Shown here: positions 1 to 10,903 of the stretch, one piece after another
How the letters are laid out: each line of letters starts with the position of its first letter
How positions within the stretch are numbered: the stretch's first letter is position 1
Source of the DNA: Bog-532 sp965277615
GTDB taxonomy: Bacteria > Actinomycetota > Actinomycetes > Streptosporangiales > Streptosporangiaceae
Direction: 5' to 3'
DNA: 64,000 nucleotides
NCBI GenBank assembly: GCA_965277615.1
Contig: CBDIDG010000006.1
Span: 3,410,001-3,474,000 of the forward strand
The notes under the pieces: model-generated
What the model saw: only the letters and a program-made list of their open reading frames with translations
Databases searched by the model: none
Told to the model about the DNA's origin: nothing
Program-made: the position numbers and the translations under genes

Positions 1-735
1 GCTCGAGGAGTCCAGCGACGCCCGCTCCCCGATTTCGGCGTAAGTGGCGATGCCGGCGGACAGCGTCACCGCCAGCACCGCATACTGCGGTCCGGTGATG
101 TCCGCAACGTGCTCGCGCCAATACGTTGCGTGCAGTTGTTGAGCCCGCCGGATGAGGTAACCCGGGGTGCGGGCCATGACCAAGACCCGCCGGTCGACAC
201 CCTGCTCGAGGATCCCAGAGCCCGCCAGCCGTGCCACCTGCCCCAGTGCGTCGACGAACGGATCCCGCTGGGCCAGCGGCAGTGGTTCGAGCAACTGCTG
301 CTGTACCGCGGCCGCCGCTGCCGTCAGCCCCGGGAGCGCCGACCGCACCGACGGGCTGAGCTCAAGCAAGCGGCGTCGACGGTCCGTAGGGTCGGGCACC
401 CGTTCGAGCCATCCCGCGGCGGCCAGCCGGTCGATGATCCCGGCCGCCGTCGACTTGTCAAGCGAGGCGAACTCGCCGACGTGCTTCTGGTCTTGGCCCG
501 GCCAGCCCGCAACGGCCACAAGCACCGCGTATTGCGGCCCGGTGACATCTGAAACCTGCCGGGACCAGGCATGGGTGTGGACCTGCTGGGCTCGGCGTAG
601 CAGGTGACCGGGAGACCAGAGATGGTCAACTACGTCGTCACGCTGTCTCAACCGCTCCTCCAACTCGCCACCCGGCACGCAGCCGCAACGATGGTATTCA
701 TCCCGCCGCACCCGACGACCCCGGCAGTACTGCAT
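1..735 (-). CDS. Tandem two-domain MarR-family regulator (C-terminus beyond window)
   Basis: The reading frame is open from 735 down to base 1 and contains two MarR winged-helix units in one polypeptide. Unit one carries LLRRAQQVHTHAW, then DVTGPQYAVL and a helix-turn-helix around SLDKSTAAGIIDRLAAAGWL with the DPTDRRRR wing. Unit two repeats the plan with LIRRAQQLHATYW and DITGPQYAVL before running off the edge. MarR proteins are normally about 150-residue homodimers, so this looks like an internally duplicated single-chain dimer. The ATG at 735 is the furthest usable start; a GTG at 711 is an alternative, and the Cys-rich first 20 residues are doubtful. It is divergent from the dioxygenase-like gene at 1227. 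Ligand unknown. Confidence 0.75.
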   Translation of the reverse strand, partial: MQYCRGRRVRRDEYHRCGCVPGGELEERLRQRDDVVDHLWSPGHLLRRAQQVHTHAWSRQVSDVTGPQYAVLVAVAGWPGQDQKHVGEFASLDKSTAAGIIDRLAAAGWLERVPDPTDRRRRLLELSPSVRSALPGLTAAAAAVQQQLLEPLPLAQRDPFVDALGQVARLAGSGILEQGVDRRVLVMARTPGYLIRRAQQLHATYWREHVADITGPQYAVLAVTLSAGIATYAEIGERASLDSSS

Positions 736-995
736 CGCGCTTTCTGCCGCCCAACGGGACACGGGCGCGAAGAGGTGCGCATCGCCGGCTGGCGATGGGC
801 GGATGCCCTAATTCGTGTTTGTGTGCGCCGAACCGCCGGGCTAGAACTGGAAGGGTCTCCGTCCGCCGCACCGCCATGTCGCGCGTCGTTTAGGACGCCA
901 CACCTCGCGGCTATGACGCAGATTCCTGGGCAGCTACGTTTGCTCGACCGAGAGGACCGGCCCGTCGCCTGGCGCTAACCAAGGAGTGAATCACC

Positions 996-1073
996 ATGAG
1001 CGATCTCGCCAAGGTCGTCTACGAACTGCCGAGCCGGACCAAGCGTACGGATTGCGCGACACCCGGGGAATGA
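996..1073 (+). pseudogene. 25-codon ORF with strong ribosome binding site, possible gene remnant
   Basis: AAGGAG at 981-986 lies 9 nt before an ATG that opens a 25-residue frame (MSDLAKVVYELPSRTKRTDC...) ended by TGA at 1071. The first ten residues look like a normal enzyme N-terminus, but no downstream frame continues it before the next gene at 1227. I read it as the stump of a deleted gene. It could also be a small leader peptide. Bases 1074-1226 hold nothing else I can support. Confidence 0.3.
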
Positions 1074-1226
1074 ACGGTCCCGGGCTCCCGCACGAGCGCG
1101 CCGCAGACTCACGACGCGGGTCCTGGCCGCCGTCCGCAGCGAGTAAGGCTCGCAAAAGTAAGCCTCCGGGCACCGACGAAGACCAAGCCGGGACATTCCG
1201 ACTACACGACACAGAGTGAGGACCGC

Positions 1227-2270
1227 ATGAGCGACTCCGTTTACCCGCACAGCTGGACCAGGGAGGGCTTCCTCGGAGATGCCTGCGTCACGCTGCGCCC
1301 GCATCCCATCAACGAGTACACCAGCGTCACTGGACGGCACGCCCCCCACCGCATCGACCTTACCGCGGTCAAGGCGCTCGACACGACGGATCCCGCTGAG
1401 CTGCCGACCGTGTTCGCCCGCGCCCGCGACAAACTGTCCCTCGCGGTGTCGGCGCTGGCCGAGCCGACACCGTACGTCTGGCGCAACGCCGAGTACGACG
1501 AGGTGCATTTCGTCCAAGAGGGCGAGCTGGAATACGTGACGGACTGGGGAACGCTTTCGGCGCAGCCGGGCGACTTCGTCTTCCTGCCCCGTGCGGCGTC
1601 GTACCGCGTGTTCCCGACAGCGACGCCGACCCTCCGCCTTATCGTCGAGACACCCGAAGCGGTCAGCGTCAACCCTCAGGCGATGCCGGGCATGATCAAC
1701 GCCCCCCGCGACGTTCACCGCCCGGATCCGGCACGCCCGTCCCGGTCCGAAGGTGAGACAACGCTGCTGATCAGGGCGGACGACGGCATCACCCGCTTCA
1801 CGATGGCCTGCGACCCGCTGTCGCTCACGGCGGTCGTCGCCGGACAACCTCCGGTCTGGAAGGTCAATCTTGCCGACATCCAGCCGGTTACCTACTGGCC
1901 GGGCGGTGGCCCGCCGTCACAATTCGCTGAGACCCCGACCAAGAACTTCCTGCTCTACACGCTGAGTTCGAGGCCAGGAGGCAGACCCCCTCAGCATCAC
2001 AACGCCGACTACGACGAGCTGGTCTTCTACTTCCGCGGACCTGCCCCGTACGGCGGGATCTCCAAACCCGGCACCGGCTTCTGGATCCCCAAGGCCGTAG
2101 CGCACTGGGGCCCCCGGGAGGATCCCGAGGGTGGGTATCTGGCCTGGCTCATCGAGAACCGCGGCACCATCAGGCTCACACCGGAGGGTCAAGCCGCCAG
2201 CGAGTTGATGGAGACCGGCCTGTTCAACCCGTTCCGACCCGACGAATCGGCGTCTGAGCATCAGCCATGA
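1227..2270 (+). CDS. Homogentisate 1,2-dioxygenase-like cupin oxygenase
   Basis: A 347-residue two-cupin protein. The C-terminal half has the metal site expected for the homogentisate dioxygenase family: QHHNADYDE (His258, Glu264, spaced as in HGD) and AHWGP (His293, matching the HGP motif). The N-terminal half has a second cupin (AEYDEVHFVQEGE). HGD opens the aromatic ring of homogentisate, but this is shorter than classical HGD (about 440 residues), so another dihydroxy-aromatic substrate is possible. The ATG is preceded by GTGAGGA. Neighbouring MarR, SDR and hydrolase genes suggest an aromatic-catabolism cluster. Fold confidence is high, substrate confidence low. Confidence 0.75.
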   Translation: MSDSVYPHSWTREGFLGDACVTLRPHPINEYTSVTGRHAPHRIDLTAVKALDTTDPAELPTVFARARDKLSLAVSALAEPTPYVWRNAEYDEVHFVQEGELEYVTDWGTLSAQPGDFVFLPRAASYRVFPTATPTLRLIVETPEAVSVNPQAMPGMINAPRDVHRPDPARPSRSEGETTLLIRADDGITRFTMACDPLSLTAVVAGQPPVWKVNLADIQPVTYWPGGGPPSQFAETPTKNFLLYTLSSRPGGRPPQHHNADYDELVFYFRGPAPYGGISKPGTGFWIPKAVAHWGPREDPEGGYLAWLIENRGTIRLTPEGQAASELMETGLFNPFRPDESASEHQP

Positions 2271-2315
2271 CCGCCGCGATCACCGTGGCCCCTACCGGGG
2301 CCGATCGCGACCAAC

Positions 2316-2777
2316 TCAGCCAGCGGCATCGTCGGAGTAGAGATAGAGATTCATAGACCTCATCGTCCTACGCAGGGCGCTGCGGAGCTGGCGGCGCTGC
2401 TCGTCGTCGAAGCAGGCCAGCGCACGATCTTCGGCCGCGCCGGTGGCTGCGTGAGCGCGGGCCAGCAGTTCGGTCCCCTCCGGAGTGATGCGCACCTGGA
2501 GGATGCGGCCGTGCGTGGGGTGCGGCTCGCGACGGACTAGCCCGCGGTCGAGAAGTCCGGCAATCGCCGTGGACATCGACTGTGCGGTGATGCCGTTGCG
2601 CTCGGCCATCGTGGCGGCGGACAGCGCCGTAGGGTCGACGAGGCCAAGCTGGGCGAGCGCGCCGTACTGGGCATGCGTCAACGAGAAGTCCCGCAGCGCC
2701 TTGTCGACCGCCTGCGCGAGCGTGGTGCTCACCCGGCGCATCAAGTACGTCAGACGTTGCTCGAAATTCTCCGCCAT
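2316..2777 (-). CDS. MarR-family transcriptional regulator
   Basis: 153 residues, the normal single-domain MarR length. The helix-turn-helix is ALSAATMAERNGITAQSMSTAIAGLLDRGLVRRE, followed by the wing PHPTHGRILQVRITPEG. It is transcribed away from the SDR gene at 2901 across a 123-bp intergenic region that contains a perfect inverted repeat. The simplest reading is that it represses itself and the SDR gene and is released by an aromatic ligand handled by this cluster. Ligand not deducible. Confidence 0.85.
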   Translation of the reverse strand: MAENFEQRLTYLMRRVSTTLAQAVDKALRDFSLTHAQYGALAQLGLVDPTALSAATMAERNGITAQSMSTAIAGLLDRGLVRREPHPTHGRILQVRITPEGTELLARAHAATGAAEDRALACFDDEQRRQLRSALRRTMRSMNLYLYSDDAAG

Positions 2778-2842
2778 CGTGCCCCCTGTCTCATTGTTGT
2801 CGGTCCCGCTAGTGCTGTGCGCGCGATAACGCCAACGTATCC

Positions 2843-2870
2843 TTGCCGGTAATATCAGGCAGCTGATAAC
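2843..2870 (+). promoter_or_regulatory. Promoter of the SDR gene with MarR operator
   Basis: TATCAG (2853-2858) and CTGATA (2863-2868) form a perfect 6-bp inverted repeat with a 4-bp spacer. It sits in the spacer of a possible -35 TTGCCG (2843-2848) and -10 GATAAC (2865-2870). A second GATAAC occurs at 2825-2830. The position between divergent marR and SDR genes is typical for a MarR operator. The -10 assignment is tentative. Confidence 0.55.
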
Positions 2871-2900
2871 GTTGCTGACATCAACCGAGGAGGTTCCATT

Positions 2901-3659
2901 ATGGGCTCAGCACGAACAGTCGTAATCACCGGCGCCGCCGGCGGCATCGGCTCGGAGATCGTCGACCGGTTCCTGGCCGAGGGCGACGTCGTCGTCGCGT
3001 CAGACTTGACCGACTCGTCTCTCGAGGCATGGCGTAACCGGTGGGACGCGGAAGCGCCCGACAGCCGGAACGCCGCCCTGCACACCATCGCGGCCGACAT
3101 CGCGGACGAACAGAGCGTCGCGGCCCTCGCCGATACGGTCCGCCAGCGTTTCGGTGTGGCCGATGTCCTGATCAACAACGCGGGGTACTTCTCGCACACG
3201 GCCTTCGAGGAGATGGACACCTCTGAATGGCGTCAGATCCTCGACATCAATCTGACCGGTACGTTCCTCATGATTCGCGCCTTCGTTCCGCTCATGAAGG
3301 GCAGCGGCCGCGGCCGCATCGTGAACATCGGGTCCGGATCGGTGCACAACGGCACTCCCGGACAGGCGCACTACGTCGCAGCCAAAGGTGGCGTGATGGG
3401 TCTGTCCCGCGTCCTGGCGCGCGAACTGGGCCAGTACGACATCACCGTCAACCAGATCACGCCCGGGCTGACCATCACACCGATGACCGCCGGCGTTCTT
3501 CCCGAGCAACTGCTGGCGATGCAGCGCGACCTTCGCTCCTTCCACCGTGACGAGACGCCTGCGGATCTCATCGGAACGATCTACTTCCTCGCCTCGGACG
3601 ACGCCGCCTTCCTCACGGGGCAGACGCTCAATGTCGACGGGGGGTTGTTCTTCCTGTGA
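2901..3659 (+). CDS. Short-chain dehydrogenase/reductase (SDR)
   Basis: 252 residues, a classical SDR. The NAD(P)-binding motif TGAAGGIG is at residues 10-17, NNAG at 92-95, catalytic Tyr158 and Lys162 in YVAAK, and active-site Ser in NIGSGS (about 145). The C-terminus LTGQTLNVDGG is typical. GAGGAGG lies just ahead of the ATG. An Asp after beta-2 (VVASDL) suggests a preference for NAD. It probably oxidises or reduces a hydroxylated intermediate in the local pathway; the substrate cannot be read from the sequence. Confidence 0.88.
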   Translation: MGSARTVVITGAAGGIGSEIVDRFLAEGDVVVASDLTDSSLEAWRNRWDAEAPDSRNAALHTIAADIADEQSVAALADTVRQRFGVADVLINNAGYFSHTAFEEMDTSEWRQILDINLTGTFLMIRAFVPLMKGSGRGRIVNIGSGSVHNGTPGQAHYVAAKGGVMGLSRVLARELGQYDITVNQITPGLTITPMTAGVLPEQLLAMQRDLRSFHRDETPADLIGTIYFLASDDAAFLTGQTLNVDGGLFFL

Positions 3660-3679
3660 GCCTGCCATTCCGCTCCGAC

Positions 3680-3946
3680 GACAATGGAATCGATCCCGCT
3701 ATCTTCCGGGTCGTCCGGTAGATAGCGGCCGTCGACGACCACGCACATCCCGTGCCTTTGGAGTGGGAAGTCCCGCCGGACCCCGATGATCCGATCTCGC
3801 CCTACGACCATCGGTTGCCCCTCCGGATGCGGCAGGCGAACCCTGAGTACGTCGAGGCGTGGCGAGCTCTGTGGGGTTACGAGCACGATGACCTGGGCGG
3901 ATCGACACAGTACGGATCAGCCAAATTCGTCGACGGCGTCGCGACA
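3680..3946 (+). pseudogene. Amidohydrolase N-terminal remnant
   Basis: A frame broken by TAG at 3719 reads DPAIFRVVR then IAAVDDHAHPVPL, followed by LPLRMRQANPEYVEAWRALWGY. The VDDHAHP segment matches the metal-binding HxH strand that opens metal-dependent amidohydrolases (PF04909 type). The frame then loses resemblance and collides with the convergent hydrolase gene ending at 3972. Only about 85 codons of a roughly 350-residue family survive and an in-frame stop interrupts them, so I call it a decayed fragment. Confidence 0.5.
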
Positions 3947-3971
3947 TGCCGTACTTACCTGGAATCCGTGT

Positions 3972-5624
3972 TCAGGTGGGAATCACCGGCAAGAGAAGGT
4001 AGCTGTCGAAGTCCCCGCCTGTGTGGATGCTGTGGCGACCCTGGTTAACGGACTGCTCGTGGGCCTGCGCCGGTCCGATCTCGTATCGGTGCAGGTCCCG
4101 GCCCTGAACGACCAGTCGCAGCGATTCACCCGCCTCGAACAACGTCGACGATGGCCAGATCTCAATCTCGACTGGCTCGGGTCGGCCGGGAACTAGCGGC
4201 ACTTGCCGCTCGTGTCGAAGCCGCGGCTGCCACGGCGTCGAGCGCTGCTGGTCAAGTTCACGGTGGCTCGCGCGCAGCCAGCCCAGCGCGACCTGCCCAT
4301 CCTCCATCATCGACCAGTACGGAAACTGCACCTCCCGACCGCTGCGGTCGAGCTTCTGCAAGGCGACGAACAGGTCCATGTCTTCGCTCTCGTCGGTTTC
4401 CACCCACAGCCGAAGCTTCGCGTAGCCGGTGACCTCGGTACGAGCGTCGAAACGAATGTCGAACACGGCCCGGCCGTGCTCAGCGGCGGGGTCGTAGACG
4501 ACCGAGGCACGACCGGTCGGCGGTTCGACCACCAGGCGGCCTCCGGCGGCGTCGAGTGCGTAGCGGCGATACTCGGTCCGGGCCAGAGGCCACTCGTGCT
4601 CGGCCCGCTCAGCGCCTTCGTAGTAGCGCTCGCGGATTTCGAGTTGGACGGGTGGCCAACTTGCCACCTCGTCGTCGGCGTCCCGAAGGAAGTGGTCGAA
4701 GAACGACTTCTGGCGTCGCAAGCTCTCGGGCCTGTAGTAGTACTGCCACTTCTTGCGACCATGGACCTCGAGCCACTTTTGGCTAGAGCCGATCTCGCGC
4801 CACGCCTCAATCGTGCCGCGAGTATGCAGACCGTGATCGCCCCAGTCCGTGACGCAGTAAGCGGGCACGTCGATGACCGAGAGGTCGGGCACTGACTTGC
4901 TGCGGTTGTAGTCGTCGAGCAGCGGATGCGCCGCGTGCATTGCCGGAAGGTCCTCCACGCGCCCAAGGCCGCAACGGCAGGACCATTGCGTGAAGGTAAC
5001 GAACTTGGTCTCCGGTATTCCGCCATGGAAGAAGTACTCGCGATAGCAGTCGCTCCAGCCCTCCCACGGATTGATCGCCGCGAGGTGAGGTGGCCGGGTA
5101 GCGGCGACGCGCCACTGGACGACCGCGAGGTAGGAGACTCCGGTCATGCCCACTTTGCCGTTGCTCCACGGCTGCTGCGCCGCCCACTCGACCAGGTCGT
5201 AGCCGTCCTCGCCCTCCTGCTCACTGAGGACAACCAGGTCGCCCTCCGACATCCAGGAGCCGCGCGAGTCGGCATTGACGACGGCATACCCGCGCTTGGC
5301 CCACCACATCGGGTCTGGCCCTTCCCAAACGGTGTGTTCGGAGATCGCATCAGCAGGCACGTCAGCGCCCGGGAATAGGTGAAACCCCTTTGGGGCGTGC
5401 TTGCCGTACGGGTTCAGCGTGAGGATCGTCGGCAGGTTCGACGCGGACGGCGACCGGAAGATGTCGACGTATACGCTCACACCGTCGCGGAGCACGACAG
5501 GAACGTCGCGCTCGATGCGCACGCCCTCCTCCGTGACAACCTCACCTGTGCGCAGGCCCGGGTGCCCACCCGTGGCGGGGTCCAGCGCATCCGTCCAGAG
5601 CATTTCGGGCAGGGCTCGCGTCAT
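3972..5624 (-). CDS. CocE/NonD-family alpha/beta hydrolase (X-Pro dipeptidyl-peptidase-like)
   Basis: 550 residues, the usual size for CocE-type hydrolases. The nucleophile elbow is GMTGVSYL (Ser164), the acid is in TDWGDHG (Asp260) and the catalytic His is in EVHGRKKW (His288). The oxyanion Tyr is in NPYGKH. The C-terminal 200 residues form the jelly-roll domain seen in cocaine esterase (GYAKLRLWVETDESEDMDLFVAL). Such enzymes cleave esters or amides of varied acyl compounds. No signal peptide is visible, so it is likely cytoplasmic. It is convergent with the amidohydrolase remnant. Substrate unknown. Confidence 0.85.
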   Translation of the reverse strand: MTRALPEMLWTDALDPATGGHPGLRTGEVVTEEGVRIERDVPVVLRDGVSVYVDIFRSPSASNLPTILTLNPYGKHAPKGFHLFPGADVPADAISEHTVWEGPDPMWWAKRGYAVVNADSRGSWMSEGDLVVLSEQEGEDGYDLVEWAAQQPWSNGKVGMTGVSYLAVVQWRVAATRPPHLAAINPWEGWSDCYREYFFHGGIPETKFVTFTQWSCRCGLGRVEDLPAMHAAHPLLDDYNRSKSVPDLSVIDVPAYCVTDWGDHGLHTRGTIEAWREIGSSQKWLEVHGRKKWQYYYRPESLRRQKSFFDHFLRDADDEVASWPPVQLEIRERYYEGAERAEHEWPLARTEYRRYALDAAGGRLVVEPPTGRASVVYDPAAEHGRAVFDIRFDARTEVTGYAKLRLWVETDESEDMDLFVALQKLDRSGREVQFPYWSMMEDGQVALGWLRASHRELDQQRSTPWQPRLRHERQVPLVPGRPEPVEIEIWPSSTLFEAGESLRLVVQGRDLHRYEIGPAQAHEQSVNQGRHSIHTGGDFDSYLLLPVIPT

Positions 5625-6277
5625 GGATGTGGCACTCCCGTCGTTCAGTGAATGGGGGCGGTGTGGTCAGCACCTCTGCCGCCGGCGGTAGTCGCAATTC
5701 GCATATGGCCCGGTTCGCTGGGCTGAAGATGACGGCCGCGGTCGCCGCGCCCACGCCAGCGAGGCCGATAGCTTGGACCCACGGCACGGACATTGGGCGT
5801 TCGGACAGGTGGTACAGCCGCCGGCGTAGCTCCGAATCGCACGTCATCGACGCTATGGGCCACATCACTACGGCACAAATAGCTGTTGTCGCGACGGCTA
5901 TCGGCCGGTGCAGATGACCTGCCGGCCACGGCAAGAAGACCAGCACGATCTTCCGCGACCCGACCAGCGGCGTCCGCGACGGCCAGCGGGCAAGCAGCCG
6001 GGCGCGCAATCGTCGACGCTGCGTCAGGTGGCCAGCCCCGATGACACGGTGGTGTGCGCGCCGGCGGTGTGCGGGCACTGCGAGACGGTCACCGCCGGCA
6101 GCCACCCGCGGGCATCGCCGGGCGGGCTGGCATGGACGCGAGGCGGGGAAATGTCGGTGGGGCCGAGTAGAACGATGGTGTGCCGGATCGGCACGATTTG
6201 GTAATGCCTCACTGGCGGGTGTGCAGCGATCGATGTCGCTGGGCGCGAGGCAGCTCTAGTGGTTTCCCGGAGGGACC
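5625..6277. other. Gene-poor spacer with one weak membrane-ORF candidate
   Basis: No recognisable gene. On the minus strand around 5645-5930 a frame encodes two hydrophobic stretches (AVATTAICAVVMWPIASM and AIGLAGVGAATAAVIF) joined by a charged loop. It could be the remains of a small membrane protein, but it has no good start or ribosome binding site. The interval separates the accessory catabolic patch from the conserved core that starts with the Rv3235-family gene. Confidence 0.35.
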
Positions 6278-7066
6278 ATGGATGACTCGCCAGCTGACGC
6301 GGGCTCCCAGCCAGGAGCGATTCCGCCGTATCCGTTCCGGTGGCCGGACGAAGCAGGACGGCCACTGCCCGATCCAATGGCACTGCCCGATCCGATGGCA
6401 CTGCCCGATCCGATGGCACTGCCCGATCCGGTGGCACTGCCCGATCCGGTGGCACTGGCCGATCCGGTGGCACTGCCCGATCCGATGGCTATCCGCCTGG
6501 TGCCGGTACCCGATTGCAATCCCCCCTTCGACGACGAATTGCCCGGTGGGCGGATTCTGGTCGGCCTCGTGCACCCATTGGTGTCCGACGACGATCCCGT
6601 GCCGGTGGCGGCCAGCGGGGATGACGAATTGGCCGCCGGGGCGGGGACAGCCGAGCCAGCGGAGGCCGACGATCGAGGCGATGGCGACGATCGGGACGGC
6701 GGAGACCGGGGTGGCGAGCGCGGAGCTGAGCTGGGCCAGTGGCCGAGCCGGTTCGCGCAGGTGCTGGCGGAGACGCTGGGCGGTGCCCGGCCCGCCAGCC
6801 AGCTGACGCCCTGGACCACCGAGCAGGCCCGGGCGCACATCCGGCGGCTGGGGCCATTGCTCGCGGTGGACCGGCCGCCCCGGGTACAGCGGGTCCGGGC
6901 CTCGCAGCCGGCCCGGGACGTGATGGAGGTCGCGGTCGTGGCGGAGTTCGGGTCCCGGACCCGGGCGCTGGCCGCGCGGCTGGAACGAGCCGGGGCTCAG
7001 CCGCCGGGCCCCGGGCGGCCAGGCCGGGACGCCCGCTGGCTCTGCACCGCGATCGAATCGGCCTGA
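6278..7066 (+). CDS. Rv3235-family protein with N-terminal PDPMAL repeats
   Basis: 262 residues. The C-terminal third (FAQVLAETLGGARPASQLTPWTTEQARAHIRRL to the end) matches the small Rv3235 family found near secA in many actinobacteria; its function is unknown. The N-terminal half is low complexity: seven copies of a PDPMAL-type hexapeptide, then an acidic Asp/Gly/Glu linker. GGAGGG sits just before the ATG at 6278. The gene converges on secA, with stops 30 bp apart. The repeat region is probably disordered. Confidence 0.7.
   Translation: MDDSPADAGSQPGAIPPYPFRWPDEAGRPLPDPMALPDPMALPDPMALPDPVALPDPVALADPVALPDPMAIRLVPVPDCNPPFDDELPGGRILVGLVHPLVSDDDPVPVAASGDDELAAGAGTAEPAEADDRGDGDDRDGGDRGGERGAELGQWPSRFAQVLAETLGGARPASQLTPWTTEQARAHIRRLGPLLAVDRPPRVQRVRASQPARDVMEVAVVAEFGSRTRALAARLERAGAQPPGPGRPGRDARWLCTAIESA
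6365..6490 (+). repeat. In-frame 18-bp tandem repeat, seven copies
   Basis: The unit CTGCCCGATCCGATGGCA recurs at 6365, 6383, 6401, 6419, 6437, 6455 and 6473 with few changes. Its length is a multiple of three, so each copy adds six residues (LPDPMA) to the Rv3235-family protein. Copy number is likely to vary between strains. Confidence 0.95.
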
Positions 7067-7095
7067 CCGGCGGCTGGCCCGGCGGGAGGTGACGC

Positions 7096-10185
<3,090 letters not shown>

Positions 10186-10470
10186 TTCTCGTCGCGCTCC
10201 TCGCGGATTGTCTGGGTACCGACGCCGTCGCACGCGGCCGGGGCCTGTCCTCACGGTCCGGGACGAGCCTTGGGGACAGCCGGAACATACGCCCCGTCAG
10301 TCATGGTAGGCGAGTCACGGCCTGAAACCGAGCCCGTGCGGGAAGTCGCGGCCGGGACTTAATCGTCATACCTGGGGGCCAGCGCAGCCCCCACACGCTC
10401 TTCTCACAATAATATGTGTCCCAGGCCGTGCCGGGCCTGTCTCCGAGGCGGCGCAACGAGAGGATCTCAG

Positions 10471-10773
10471 ATGACCGAGCAGCCGGGATCGAGGACGCTG
10501 TCGGGTACCCCGACCAGCGCGGTCGCGCCCGAGTCAATCGGGCCCGCCCCGGAGGAATCACCCCTGGGCCACGCCGCCGCGCTGGCGCACGATTCGTTCC
10601 ACGGGCGGCCGGCGTCATGGGTCGCGGTCGCCATCACCGTCATCGGCTTCATCATCGGCGGACTGGCGTTCGCGTCCCCGCCGACCTGGTGGCTGGTCTA
10701 CACTGGCGGCGGCATCGCGCTGGTGGGCTTCATCGTGGCCGGCTTCGCCCGGATGACCGAAGACTGGTACTGA
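10471..10773 (+). CDS. HGxxPAAW-family small membrane protein
   Basis: 100 residues from the ATG at 10471, which follows a GAGAGGA ribosome binding site. The motif HGRPASW precedes two predicted transmembrane helices (VAVAITVIGFIIGGLAFA and WWLVYTGGGIALVGFIVAGF). This matches the actinobacterial HGxxPAAW family of unknown function. It is divergent from secA across 285 bp. The longer frame from 10414 lacks a ribosome binding site and was rejected. Confidence 0.8.
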   Translation: MTEQPGSRTLSGTPTSAVAPESIGPAPEESPLGHAAALAHDSFHGRPASWVAVAITVIGFIIGGLAFASPPTWWLVYTGGGIALVGFIVAGFARMTEDWY

Positions 10774-10782
10774 GCCGCCCGG

Positions 10783-10848
10783 CCTCTGGGTCACGGCCAG
10801 GGGCCGCCTCTGGGTCACGGCCAGGGGCCGCCTCTGGGTCACGGCCAG
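10783..10848 (+). repeat. 24-bp tandem repeat, about 2.75 copies
   Basis: The unit CCTCTGGGTCACGGCCAG plus GGGCCG begins at 10783, 10807 and 10831. It lies in the short gap between the HGxxPAAW gene and the AlkZ-like gene. It has no coding role that I can see. Confidence 0.9.
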
Positions 10849-10903
10849 CTCGCAGTGACCGTGACCAGACGGTTGTGTCGTACCCCCCGGTTACGATCAT
10901 CAC

